Position numbers and translations under genes: made by a program
Source: Actinomycetota bacterium
Lineage (GTDB): Bacteria; Actinomycetota; Acidimicrobiia; Acidimicrobiales; JAMCPL01
Assembly: GCA_023379725.1 (NCBI GenBank)
Contig: JAMCPC010000069.1
Coordinates: 2,934-17,416 of the forward strand
Direction: 5' to 3'
Length of the DNA stretch: 14,483 bases
Notes under the pieces: model-generated
Databases searched by the model: none
Seen by the model: the letters and a program-made list of their open reading frames with translations, nothing else
What the model was told of the DNA's origin: nothing
Shown: piece after piece, positions 1-5,891 of the stretch
How the letters are laid out: every line of letters begins with the position of its first letter
Position numbering within the stretch: the first letter of the stretch is position 1

Positions 1-975
1 TGGTATCAGAAGTGAAATATCCCTCCCTATTAACTGGGACTCATTATATCCAAACATAAGCTCTGCGCGAGCATTCATACCGTCGATACGATTATTTTTG
101 TCGATCGTAATAATTACCTCCGGAGCCTGCTGCACCATAGACTTGAAGCGCGTGACCTGTAAGCGGTCATTTTCCAGTTGACGCTCCAGTACGCTTCTAT
201 GTGCCTGGAATTCTTTTACAAACTCACTGGATAGCGCAGTTGCCGCACCGGCTGCAATGACGAGTAACCCAATTCTCTCAAGCGCATCTGGTGTCGAAAT
301 ATGCCACCCGGTTGCACCCAAAACCGCAACATACGAAATTATAGCCAACGCCGCAAAGGCAACCCGCTTGTAGAGCGATGACGCACTATTGACCAGGAAC
401 AGCAGCAAGATAAAGTAGACCAGGTATATCCTGGATTCAGCGCCACCGGTAAATGCTATTGCTATTGCAATAATTGCGATATCCACCAGCGACCAGGCGT
501 CCATAAGAGCTTCGTCTCTCTTCAAAGGTAACCCATTGAACGCCCTTCTCCTGCCATACAGAACGGCCAGCACACCCAGCATGGCCACAACGGTAACTCC
601 CATCAGAACGACGAAAAGTACGCTGAAATGCCCTTTTGTAAGCACATAAAAGGCACTTACAGCAATTACCAGAATGGTAGTGGCGAAACCTATCCTGACG
701 TGCTGAATACGGTAATGTATAAGCGGATCCATTTGGGGACGATCATTCGAGTAGATGGAAGTCGGTTGCTCGTGTTCACCATTCAGACTCCCATTGTTCA
801 TGCCCCCATTGTTCAGACTCCCATTGTACGTAGCAGAGTAAGCTGAATGACCTGGTGTATCAGTATTTATATCTACTTCATCCGAGAGATCAGCATCTTC
901 AGCTGAATGGTTATCCGTCCGTGATATATCCTTGTACTCGCCAGGATCCACCAGACCACGTCCAGCCTTTAGCAT
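1..975 (-). CDS. Membrane-bound PAS-domain sensor protein, C-terminus cut by window edge
   Basis: The minus strand is open from an ATG at 975 to the left edge (325 codons), with an in-frame TAG two codons upstream of the ATG, so this is the first possible ATG. Residues 1-90 are hydrophilic and low in complexity, with an Asn/Gly repeat near 50-66. Residues ~93-245 hold about six hydrophobic segments, roughly 94-114, 118-140, 161-177, 182-198, 204-221 and 234-250. A short linker with coiled-coil character (251-265) follows. A PAS domain starts near 267, with the typical pattern AP-E-I-I-x-ID, N-A-R-A-E-LMFGY and LIGRDISLLIP. The output domain lies outside the window. By family knowledge it would be a histidine kinase, a GGDEF/EAL enzyme or a similar module. 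No good Shine-Dalgarno sequence is seen before the ATG. The sensor class is likely; the output and ligand are unknown. Confidence 0.8.
   Translation of the reverse strand, partial: MLKAGRGLVDPGEYKDISRTDNHSAEDADLSDEVDINTDTPGHSAYSATYNGSLNNGGMNNGSLNGEHEQPTSIYSNDRPQMDPLIHYRIQHVRIGFATTILVIAVSAFYVLTKGHFSVLFVVLMGVTVVAMLGVLAVLYGRRRAFNGLPLKRDEALMDAWSLVDIAIIAIAIAFTGGAESRIYLVYFILLLFLVNSASSLYKRVAFAALAIISYVAVLGATGWHISTPDALERIGLLVIAAGAATALSSEFVKEFQAHRSVLERQLENDRLQVTRFKSMVQQAPEVIITIDKNNRIDGMNARAELMFGYNESQLIGRDISLLIP
784..828 (-). repeat. Three 15-base tandem units inside the sensor gene
   Basis: On the plus strand the units are CAGACTCCCATTGTT, CATGCCCCCATTGTT and CAGACTCCCATTGTA. Read on the coding strand they encode an Asn-Asn-Gly-(Ser/Gly)-(Leu/Met) repeat in the hydrophilic N-terminus of the sensor, before the first membrane segment. 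The unit is a multiple of three, so a change in copy number would keep the frame. Confidence 0.8.
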
Positions 976-1092
976 GATCTACGACATCCAACTGGTACCA
1001 TATCTACCCCACTCTCCCGGCATACCATAGCATTATTAAGGTAACTATCTTCTTCAATACACAGAGGCCTGAGTATTACAACCTCACAAACT

Positions 1093-1130
1093 ATTATACT
1101 TTTATACGCAAAGTATTGCTATAGTTACAA
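1093..1130 (-). promoter_or_regulatory. Candidate promoter for the sensor gene
   Basis: Read on the minus strand, TTGTAA (1130-1125) is followed after 18 bases by TATAAA (1106-1101). A perfect TATAAT lies just downstream (1098-1093). It is in the most AT-rich stretch of the gap, about 120 bases before the sensor start. This rests on sequence resemblance only. Confidence 0.3.
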
Positions 1131-1302
1131 TATCAATTAACCGGACGAATGAGTAATCCTATCGCTACAAAATGCGTCATTATGTAGATCAAAAAGTACT
1201 CGTAGTCTGTCCCGCAAATAACCATGGGTTCCCACCAGCCAGATAATGTCACGCTATTTAAAGGCTCAGCATGCAGCGGAACTACATCGCTAACATGTTT
1301 AT

Positions 1303-1343
1303 CCGGTCGTCATCTCGACTACGAATAAAAGCCGTATGACCGG
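1303..1343 (-). terminator. Hairpin directly after the YbjQ operon stop codon
   Basis: CCGGTC (1303-1308) and GACCGG (1338-1343) can pair as a 6-bp GC-rich stem. The loop is 29 bases, with inner GTCAT/ATGAC as an alternative pairing. It starts on the base after the TGA of the last operon gene (1344-1346). There is no U-tract, so an intrinsic terminator is only a possibility. U-less hairpins at operon ends are common in actinobacteria. Confidence 0.35.
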
Positions 1344-2657
1344 TCAGTCTCGTTCTTTATGCATGGCTGTAGGAGAGGTACGGACTATCTCGTCTTCCAG
1401 CGGAACTGTAAGCTTGGGAGACAATTTTATGTGCTCTCTAGCCACCTGCACTATGGCTGTCCCCATTGCAAAAAATTCTATAGTATGGCTACCTCCCCAC
1501 CCGCGAGATGACTCCTCGACGGTTACCCCGACTACACCATCGGCACCGCATGCGGCAGCTTCCTTTTGCATCCTATCCATGGCACGTTCACGAGCATCAT
1601 ACAGGGCACGGGTATACGCTTCTATCTCCATGTTCGCCATATTGGTCATAGTGGCAAAGTTTCTGGTTCGCACATAATAGACGCACGAGCCCATGACGAC
1701 CTGGACCGGCATGTAGCCAGCCTTTAGCAGCAGGTAAAAATCCTGCCCATTCAGGTGACTGGAGAAAAACTTCGTACCCTGACCATGCATGCCCCCATGG
1801 CCAGCTGAATGACTTACTGCACGACCACTACCGGCAACACCCCGGTCGTATTCACCTCTTATGGCTGTTCCAAGTGCAAGGAATCGGCTGGTCGACAGAG
1901 TGTCATCCCCCGCTGAAAATAAGCTTACCAGCAGTTCTACTCCTACCACTCCCGATCCGCCGACACGCCTCCCCTCATCTGCAAGCCGCTTCAAGGATGT
2001 ACTTCTAGCATCATGCATAGCGGTAGAGAGCATGCCGATCTCCATACCTATACCAGATGTACTACCCTGGCCCTGTCCTCCGTAGCTCTGAACAGAGCCC
2101 TGTCCACCTCCTGCCCATGGCGACCCCTGACCTGACCCCCAACCCTGACCCTGTCCACCTCCTGCCCACAGGGCCTGGCCATAAGTAACACCCATGGGCA
2201 TACCAGTATGATACACGCATGAACCAATCACAAACGATATAGGCTCATAACCGGTCTGCCTTACTACGACTGCCTCGTCTACACTCAGATCAGAGGAGAA
2301 AAACCCCCTACCGGACACAGGAGCACTACTGCTGGATTTGCTACTACCTGCCCTACTGGCACCTTTAGAACCTGCCCTTCCTCCCATATTACGCTGTGAT
2401 GTGCCATGAGCTTTTGACCAACTGCCAAAGTAAAGATCAAAATACTCCTGGTTCTGAGTACTCTCGGATACCTCTTGGGGGGCACGCTTGGATGCTGCCG
2501 AAAGCCCGAGCTTACCTTCCAACGCTTCTATGGCGCGAGAGCTCAAATGGGCTCCTCCGCCTGCGCCGGCTGCATGCCCACCTGTAGCATCCCCGTTACC
2601 CGGTGAACCCTGGCCTACCGACGAACCCGGCGGGCTCTGCCCAGAGGGTATATTCAT
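1344..2657 (-). CDS. Two-domain YbjQ/UPF0145 family protein with long Gly/Ser-rich regions (third operon gene)
   Basis: The protein has 437 residues. Residues 1-117 are low-complexity and Gly/Ser/Ala-rich. YbjQ-like domain 1 (~118-268) has the starting motif FFSSDLSVDE, the core SGVVGV (235-240) and the end motif ALGTAI. It is interrupted at ~152-203 by a Gly/Gln-rich insert. Domain 2 (~295-403) has HLNGQDF, the core GADGVVGV (371-378) and AMGTAI. The family (PF01906) is annotated as putative heavy-metal binding and usually consists of single ~105-residue domains that form pentamers; its biochemical role is unknown. There is no signal peptide or membrane segment, so a cytoplasmic location is inferred. 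The start is fixed by a strong GGAGGAGG site five bases upstream and a 4-base ATGA overlap with the preceding gene, indicating translational coupling. Family assignment is secure in the cores; function is open. Confidence 0.85.
   Translation of the reverse strand: MNIPSGQSPPGSSVGQGSPGNGDATGGHAAGAGGGAHLSSRAIEALEGKLGLSAASKRAPQEVSESTQNQEYFDLYFGSWSKAHGTSQRNMGGRAGSKGASRAGSSKSSSSAPVSGRGFFSSDLSVDEAVVVRQTGYEPISFVIGSCVYHTGMPMGVTYGQALWAGGGQGQGWGSGQGSPWAGGGQGSVQSYGGQGQGSTSGIGMEIGMLSTAMHDARSTSLKRLADEGRRVGGSGVVGVELLVSLFSAGDDTLSTSRFLALGTAIRGEYDRGVAGSGRAVSHSAGHGGMHGQGTKFFSSHLNGQDFYLLLKAGYMPVQVVMGSCVYYVRTRNFATMTNMANMEIEAYTRALYDARERAMDRMQKEAAACGADGVVGVTVEESSRGWGGSHTIEFFAMGTAIVQVAREHIKLSPKLTVPLEDEIVRTSPTAMHKERD
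2100..2168 (-). repeat. Gly-rich repeat with a 51-base period in the third operon gene
   Basis: The 18-base string at 2100-2117 recurs exactly at 2151-2168, an offset of 51 bases (17 codons). It encodes the recurring WAGGGQG of the insert in domain 1. Related GQG and GSGQG codons fill the space between the copies. The frame is kept. Confidence 0.75.
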
Positions 2658-3646
2658 GACAACCTCCTCCGATCGGCCAGCCGCATAACAGGTAAAGGTA
2701 GTGTAGCCAGGGGATCATCACCTGTAGAAGGATCAAACTTCACAACAGCTGTTCCGGTGACAGTAGCCTCCAGAAAGCTTCCTCCCATCATCCCGGCTGA
2801 AGATAGATCAACTTCCACCCCGACGACACCATCGCCGACTGACGCAGCCTGATCCTCCATACGAGATATCGCCATAGACACGCACTCATCCAGCACCCGG
2901 CTGAACTGAGACACCTCAGTGTTGCCCCAAGATTGAGCCTGATAAGATGCCTGCCATCCAGCATAAGCACGTACGGCCGCAATACCAACCACCAGGGCCG
3001 ATGGGGCATAGCCTGACATAAGCAACTTTGCGAAATCCTGCCCAGACAGATGAGAGGTGAAGGGCATACCGAGCAATGGGGAGCCGGGAGCCATGACGGC
3101 AGTGCCGGTTGCATAAAAATCTATGCCCACTACCGGAGTCGATATCTTTTTCAACTTCAGCCTCACTCCGACTACACCATGAGCACCAAATGATCTGGCC
3201 TCATCGATCATCCGTTGCATAGCCGTACTTGCAGCCGATATAATACCGTGTTCGTAATAATCCTGCTCTACATCTGCTCCAGTCGCCCCTCCGCCACCAT
3301 AACCTCCCATACTCATCATGGATCCTCCCCCAAAAAATCCAGGTGCTCCCGACCCGCCATATGCTCCCTGACCACCCGCTATAACCGTTCCCCTCATCGA
3401 GCTAAAAGTACCAATACGATATACGGATGTACCCAACACCAGTCCCAATGGCTGGAAACCGACACCTCGAATGGCTGCCAACTCAGGTACGGACAGGCCG
3501 GAACCCCAAGCTCCTCGCGACCTGCCATCAGCCGATACTGTAACCTCATCAATCTCCGAAACCTCATCAATCTCCGAGGCGTCAGAATCATGACGGTCTA
3601 CAGAATCATCAGAGTCGCCCGGTGGCACTACTCTCGCATCATTCAT
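2654..3646 (-). CDS. Two-domain YbjQ/UPF0145 family protein (second operon gene)
   Basis: The protein has 330 residues. Residues 1-42 are acidic and contain a duplicated EIDEVS. Domain 1 (~46-185) has GLSVPEL, a Gly/Met-rich insert at ~85-122, the core FGAHGVVGV (153-161) and ATGTAV. Domain 2 (~193-303) has FTSHLSGQDF, the core GDGVVGV (271-277) and VTGTAV. It is the most diverged of the three paralogues: the V-Y-H segment reads VYRIG in domain 1 and AVRAYAG in domain 2. It begins 24 bases after the stop of the first operon gene, and its TGA overlaps the ATG of the next gene, so co-transcription is very likely. No strong Shine-Dalgarno sequence is seen before its ATG, which suggests re-initiation after the upstream gene. 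It may be a heteromeric partner of the other two, which is inference. Confidence 0.82.
   Translation of the reverse strand: MNDARVVPPGDSDDSVDRHDSDASEIDEVSEIDEVTVSADGRSRGAWGSGLSVPELAAIRGVGFQPLGLVLGTSVYRIGTFSSMRGTVIAGGQGAYGGSGAPGFFGGGSMMSMGGYGGGGATGADVEQDYYEHGIISAASTAMQRMIDEARSFGAHGVVGVRLKLKKISTPVVGIDFYATGTAVMAPGSPLLGMPFTSHLSGQDFAKLLMSGYAPSALVVGIAAVRAYAGWQASYQAQSWGNTEVSQFSRVLDECVSMAISRMEDQAASVGDGVVGVEVDLSSAGMMGGSFLEATVTGTAVVKFDPSTGDDPLATLPLPVMRLADRRRLS
2663..2670 (-). promoter_or_regulatory. Strong ribosome binding site of the third operon gene
   Basis: On the minus strand GGAGGAGG lies five bases before the ATG at 2657. It sits inside the end of the preceding coding sequence. It is by far the best Shine-Dalgarno match in the operon, which suggests that the third protein is made in good amount. 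Confidence 0.75.
3543..3578 (-). repeat. Two 18-base tandem units in the second operon gene
   Basis: ACCTCATCAATCTCCGAA is followed directly by the same sequence with a final G. The coding strand reads this as the acidic duplication SEIDEV-SEIDEV near residues 24-35, before the first YbjQ domain. The near-perfect identity indicates a recent duplication that kept the frame. Confidence 0.8.
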
Positions 3647-3670
3647 ACCAGTAGCCTGTCCCCGACTACC

Positions 3671-4564
3671 TTAACGATCCAAAGACAGCATCATCTGTGG
3701 CTTTGCTATGACATGGTCGCTCCTGATCGGCCTGATAGCCGTTCCTATGGCAAAGAACTCTATCACATGACTACCCCAGAAATGCGACTTCTCGACCATC
3801 TGCACACCTACGATACCTTCGGCTCCCAGGCGCTCAGCCTCATCCTGCATTCTGGTCATCGCAAGCTCTCTGGCCTCATAGAGCGCTTGAGTAAAAGGAA
3901 CCAGCTCGCTGTTACTGGCTGATTGAGCAAGCACGCCGCCAAGACTCCTATGTCCTACATGATACACGCAGGTACCCATTACCATCCCCAACGGCATATA
4001 TCCAGACTGAACCAACGTCCAGAAATCCTGCCCCGACAGATCACTGGTAAACGGAGCTCCCAGGGTATTTCGCCAACTCCCCGGATGATCGTTGGACTCG
4101 ATGGCGGTGCCTATAGCTATGAATTCGGCAGAGTGAGGACCCCAGTCATAGAAATTCACGTCCAAGCGTACTCCCACGACTCCATCCGCTCCCAATACCT
4201 TTGCCTCAGCCTCCATACGAGACATAGCCAACTCTCTGGCCGTATACATTGCCTGCGACAATTTGTTCAGTTCTCTGTTTTTCGACCACGAACGCCCCTG
4301 AAGGCCGATATGGTAAATTGAACTACCAAATACCAGACCTTTTGGATTGAACCCAGCCTCCTTGACGAGTAAGAATTCATTGACCGACAGATCGGAGGTG
4401 AACAACCCCGCCTTGCCATCATGGGTTCTCAGCTCTGCAAGTCTACTAAGCGCATCTTTGGGGAGCCCTATGTTATTTGGATCAAGTGAATCTATAGCCT
4501 TGCTCTCCTGTGGGGCAAGCTGTTTATCCTCTGGAACCGATTTCGTAGTTTGATCTTTTGCCAC
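3671..4564 (-). CDS. Two-domain YbjQ/UPF0145 family protein (first operon gene)
   Basis: The protein has 297 residues and is the most compact of the three paralogues. Residues 1-50 are charged. Domain 1 (~53-156) has FTSDLSVNEF, SSIYHIG, the helix ELAMSRMEAEAK, the core LGADGVVGV (124-132) and AIGTAI. Domain 2 (~171-278) has FTSDLSGQDF, GTCVYHVG, ARELAMTRMQDEAE, the core LGAEGIVGV (246-254) and AIGTAI. These match the PF01906 layout: N-terminal strands, a long helix, an NAVVG-like strand and a final GTAV strand. There are no inserts, so this is probably closest to the ancestral gene. The start is GTG at 4564, with AAAGGA eight bases upstream (4578-4573). It leads the three-gene operon. The product is soluble and of unknown function; metal binding is a family label, not shown here. 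Confidence 0.87.
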   Translation of the reverse strand: MAKDQTTKSVPEDKQLAPQESKAIDSLDPNNIGLPKDALSRLAELRTHDGKAGLFTSDLSVNEFLLVKEAGFNPKGLVFGSSIYHIGLQGRSWSKNRELNKLSQAMYTARELAMSRMEAEAKVLGADGVVGVRLDVNFYDWGPHSAEFIAIGTAIESNDHPGSWRNTLGAPFTSDLSGQDFWTLVQSGYMPLGMVMGTCVYHVGHRSLGGVLAQSASNSELVPFTQALYEARELAMTRMQDEAERLGAEGIVGVQMVEKSHFWGSHVIEFFAIGTAIRPIRSDHVIAKPQMMLSLDR

Positions 4565-4740
4565 TACCTCTATCCTTTTCTACTATACTCTTTCTACTGT
4601 CCTTGCCCCGGTGCCTCCACACTCATGCACTCACCGACTTTCCTCTACCCTACCACTCTCCATGCTACTACCAGATAGTTATACGACTACCATACAGCAC
4701 TCTCTGCATTGACCACTATATTAGACGCATCTCTATCGTT

Positions 4741-4781
4741 AGTGTAGACAGTGCCATACAGCGTATCGGGTGCTGTCCACT
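4741..4781 (-). terminator. Hairpin directly after the crotonase stop codon
   Basis: AGTG(TA)GACAG (4741-4751) pairs with CTGTCCACT (4773-4781), giving nine base pairs with a two-base bulge and a 21-base loop. It ends on the base next to the TAG of the crotonase gene (4784-4782). There is no U-tract. It lies between the crotonase and the YbjQ operon and could end transcription of the former, so the operon probably has its own promoter in 4565-4740. I could not pick a convincing promoter there. Confidence 0.4.
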
Positions 4782-5648
4782 CTACCTACCCTGAAAGTTA
4801 CCAGGCCTTCTTTCCATTACCGCAACTATACCCTCAAGGGCATCCTCGGTGGACAGCAACCTCTCCTGCTCGGCCACTTCATGCTCGGTAGCCTTGCGCA
4901 CTTCATCGGCCACTCCGGCACGTAACGTCGAGTTTACCGCACGGATAGCCAACGGAGCTCCCTCGGCAATTTCGGTAGCTAAATCTATAGCAGCTTGTCT
5001 CACCTGATCCTGCGGAACACAGATATCTGCAAGCCCAAGGCTCACCGCTTCCTCCCCATTGAAACGTCGGCCAGTAAGTAGAACCATCGCTGCCTTAGAA
5101 GGACCCAGCTGTGCCGGCAAAGTCGCAGAAAGTCCGAACCCCTGATGGATACCCAAACGTACGAAATTGGCAGAAAAGCGTGCTTCGAGACAGGTAACTC
5201 GCATACTGGCAGCCATAGCAAGTCCCAACCCACCACCTATAGCAGGACCATGCACTGCAGCTACTGTCGGTATAGAAACGGAGAAGATCCGATAGGCGGC
5301 TGCATAGAGCCTCCTGGCAGGTGACAAGCTACCATCATTCTCGACAATCCCTTCAGCATCCCCAGGCTCTGCACTGAAATTCGCCCCCGCACAGAATGAT
5401 CGCCCTTCGCCAGCCAGAACTACCGATCTCAGATTGACATCCCCATCCAACGCTTCAAGCGCGGTTGCTATCTCTTCTACAAGCGTGGGGGTGAGGAAAT
5501 TATGTGGAGGTTTACGCATCTCAATTATGCCTATATGATCTCGAAGCTCTACACTTACATCATGCAAGCCTGACAGGGCCTCTTCTATGCCTAAATGGCC
5601 CTCTCTACGAACTCGATCACCTTGTGCTGATTCAGACATATATTGCAT
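4782..5648 (-). CDS. Crotonase-superfamily protein (enoyl-CoA hydratase/isomerase-like) lacking both catalytic Glu
   Basis: The protein has 288 residues. The crotonase fold starts near residue 30 after an unrelated hydrophilic leader. The oxyanion-hole segments are present: SFCAGANF (84-91) and GPAIGGG (134-140). The two glutamates of classical enoyl-CoA hydratase (Glu144 and Glu164 of the rat enzyme) align to Gly142 (GGGLGLA) and Phe162 (ANFVRLG), so water addition by the usual mechanism is unlikely. The segment ANFVRLGIHQGFG resembles an actinobacterial side branch of the family, recalled and not searched. A CoA-thioester isomerase or another acyl-CoA reaction is possible. The start could be ATG 5648 or ATG 5639 (residue 4); neither has a clear Shine-Dalgarno sequence. 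The gene is divergent from acsA, which hints at a shared theme of acyl-CoA or acetate metabolism. The C-terminal ~30 residues form the usual trimerisation helices. Confidence 0.85.
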   Translation of the reverse strand: MQYMSESAQGDRVRREGHLGIEEALSGLHDVSVELRDHIGIIEMRKPPHNFLTPTLVEEIATALEALDGDVNLRSVVLAGEGRSFCAGANFSAEPGDAEGIVENDGSLSPARRLYAAAYRIFSVSIPTVAAVHGPAIGGGLGLAMAASMRVTCLEARFSANFVRLGIHQGFGLSATLPAQLGPSKAAMVLLTGRRFNGEEAVSLGLADICVPQDQVRQAAIDLATEIAEGAPLAIRAVNSTLRAGVADEVRKATEHEVAEQERLLSTEDALEGIVAVMERRPGNFQGR

Positions 5649-5694
5649 CTTAGACCGGCTAAGAGCTAAGCGCCATTTTGATAGAGCAATTCTC

Positions 5695-5733
5695 CATCAA
5701 TCACATCAATCACATCATCAATCACATCAATCA
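5695..5733. repeat. CATCAATCA tandem repeat in the crotonase/acsA spacer
   Basis: Four copies of the 9-mer CATCAATCA lie at 5695-5703, 5704-5712, 5716-5724 and 5725-5733, with an extra CAT between the second and third. They lie about 47 bases upstream of the crotonase start and upstream of the acsA promoter candidate. Copy-number change here could alter spacing of regulatory sites; this is inference. Confidence 0.85.
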
Positions 5734-5753
5734 CAGTACAGATGGCAAGGTAC

Positions 5754-5783
5754 TTGTATTTGTGGCAAAGTATTACTTATTAT
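5754..5783 (+). promoter_or_regulatory. Candidate acsA promoter
   Basis: TTGTAT (5754-5759) and TATTAT (5778-5783) are separated by 18 bases, about 110 bases before the acsA start. The stretch is AT-rich compared with its surroundings. This rests on sequence resemblance only. Confidence 0.3.
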
Positions 5784-5820
5784 GTTTATGTGCTATTGCC
5801 AGTATGCTATTGTCATATGA

Positions 5821-5852
5821 CTACTTGTATGGCTACCTGTATGGCTACCTGG
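5821..5852. repeat. 12-base repeat in the acsA leader
   Basis: CTACTTGTATGG (5821-5832), CTACCTGTATGG (5833-5844) and the partial copy CTACCTGG (5845-5852) follow one another directly, about 40 bases before the acsA start. With the promoter candidate placed upstream, they would be in the 5' untranslated region. Confidence 0.75.
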
Positions 5853-5891
5853 CGAGACCACGAAGACGAAACTTGAGGAGAGGAGATCAAG

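Larger units (their letters stand above)
976..1343. other. Intergenic region of 368 bases with no convincing gene
   Basis: This gap separates the end of the YbjQ operon from the start of the sensor gene, both on the minus strand. I checked both strands. The only minus-strand ORF of note (from ATG 1225, about 30 codons) has no Shine-Dalgarno sequence and no recognisable product. The region is AT-rich around 1085-1140, where a promoter for the sensor gene could lie, and a hairpin abuts the operon stop codon. No RNA gene was recognised. Confidence 0.6.

Noticed and set aside
628..846. A 72-codon plus-strand ORF over the sensor gene
   Set aside because: It runs opposite the membrane-domain coding frame, and its terminal IVxTPIV repeat is only the reverse reading of the Asn/Gly repeat.
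1136..1225. 30-codon minus-strand ORF in the gap before the sensor
   Set aside because: It has no ribosome site, no recognisable product, and a length expected by chance.
1337..1346. 10-base perfect palindrome TGACCGGTCA as an operator
   Set aside because: It overlaps the stop codon at the 3' end of the operon, not a promoter, and is better explained as part of the hairpin arm.
1336..2688. Plus-strand ORFs opposite the third YbjQ gene
   Set aside because: They mirror the coding frame of a secure gene and show no domain or ribosome site.
3215..4321. Two consecutive plus-strand ORFs (235 and 132 codons) opposite the YbjQ operon
   Set aside because: They lie antisense to two well-supported paralogous genes, have compositions rich in His, Ser, Arg and Thr as expected from a reverse frame, and lack ribosome sites and recognisable domains.
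5695..5733. CRISPR-like array
   Set aside because: The units are 9 bases in direct tandem without spacers, so this is a simple microsatellite.
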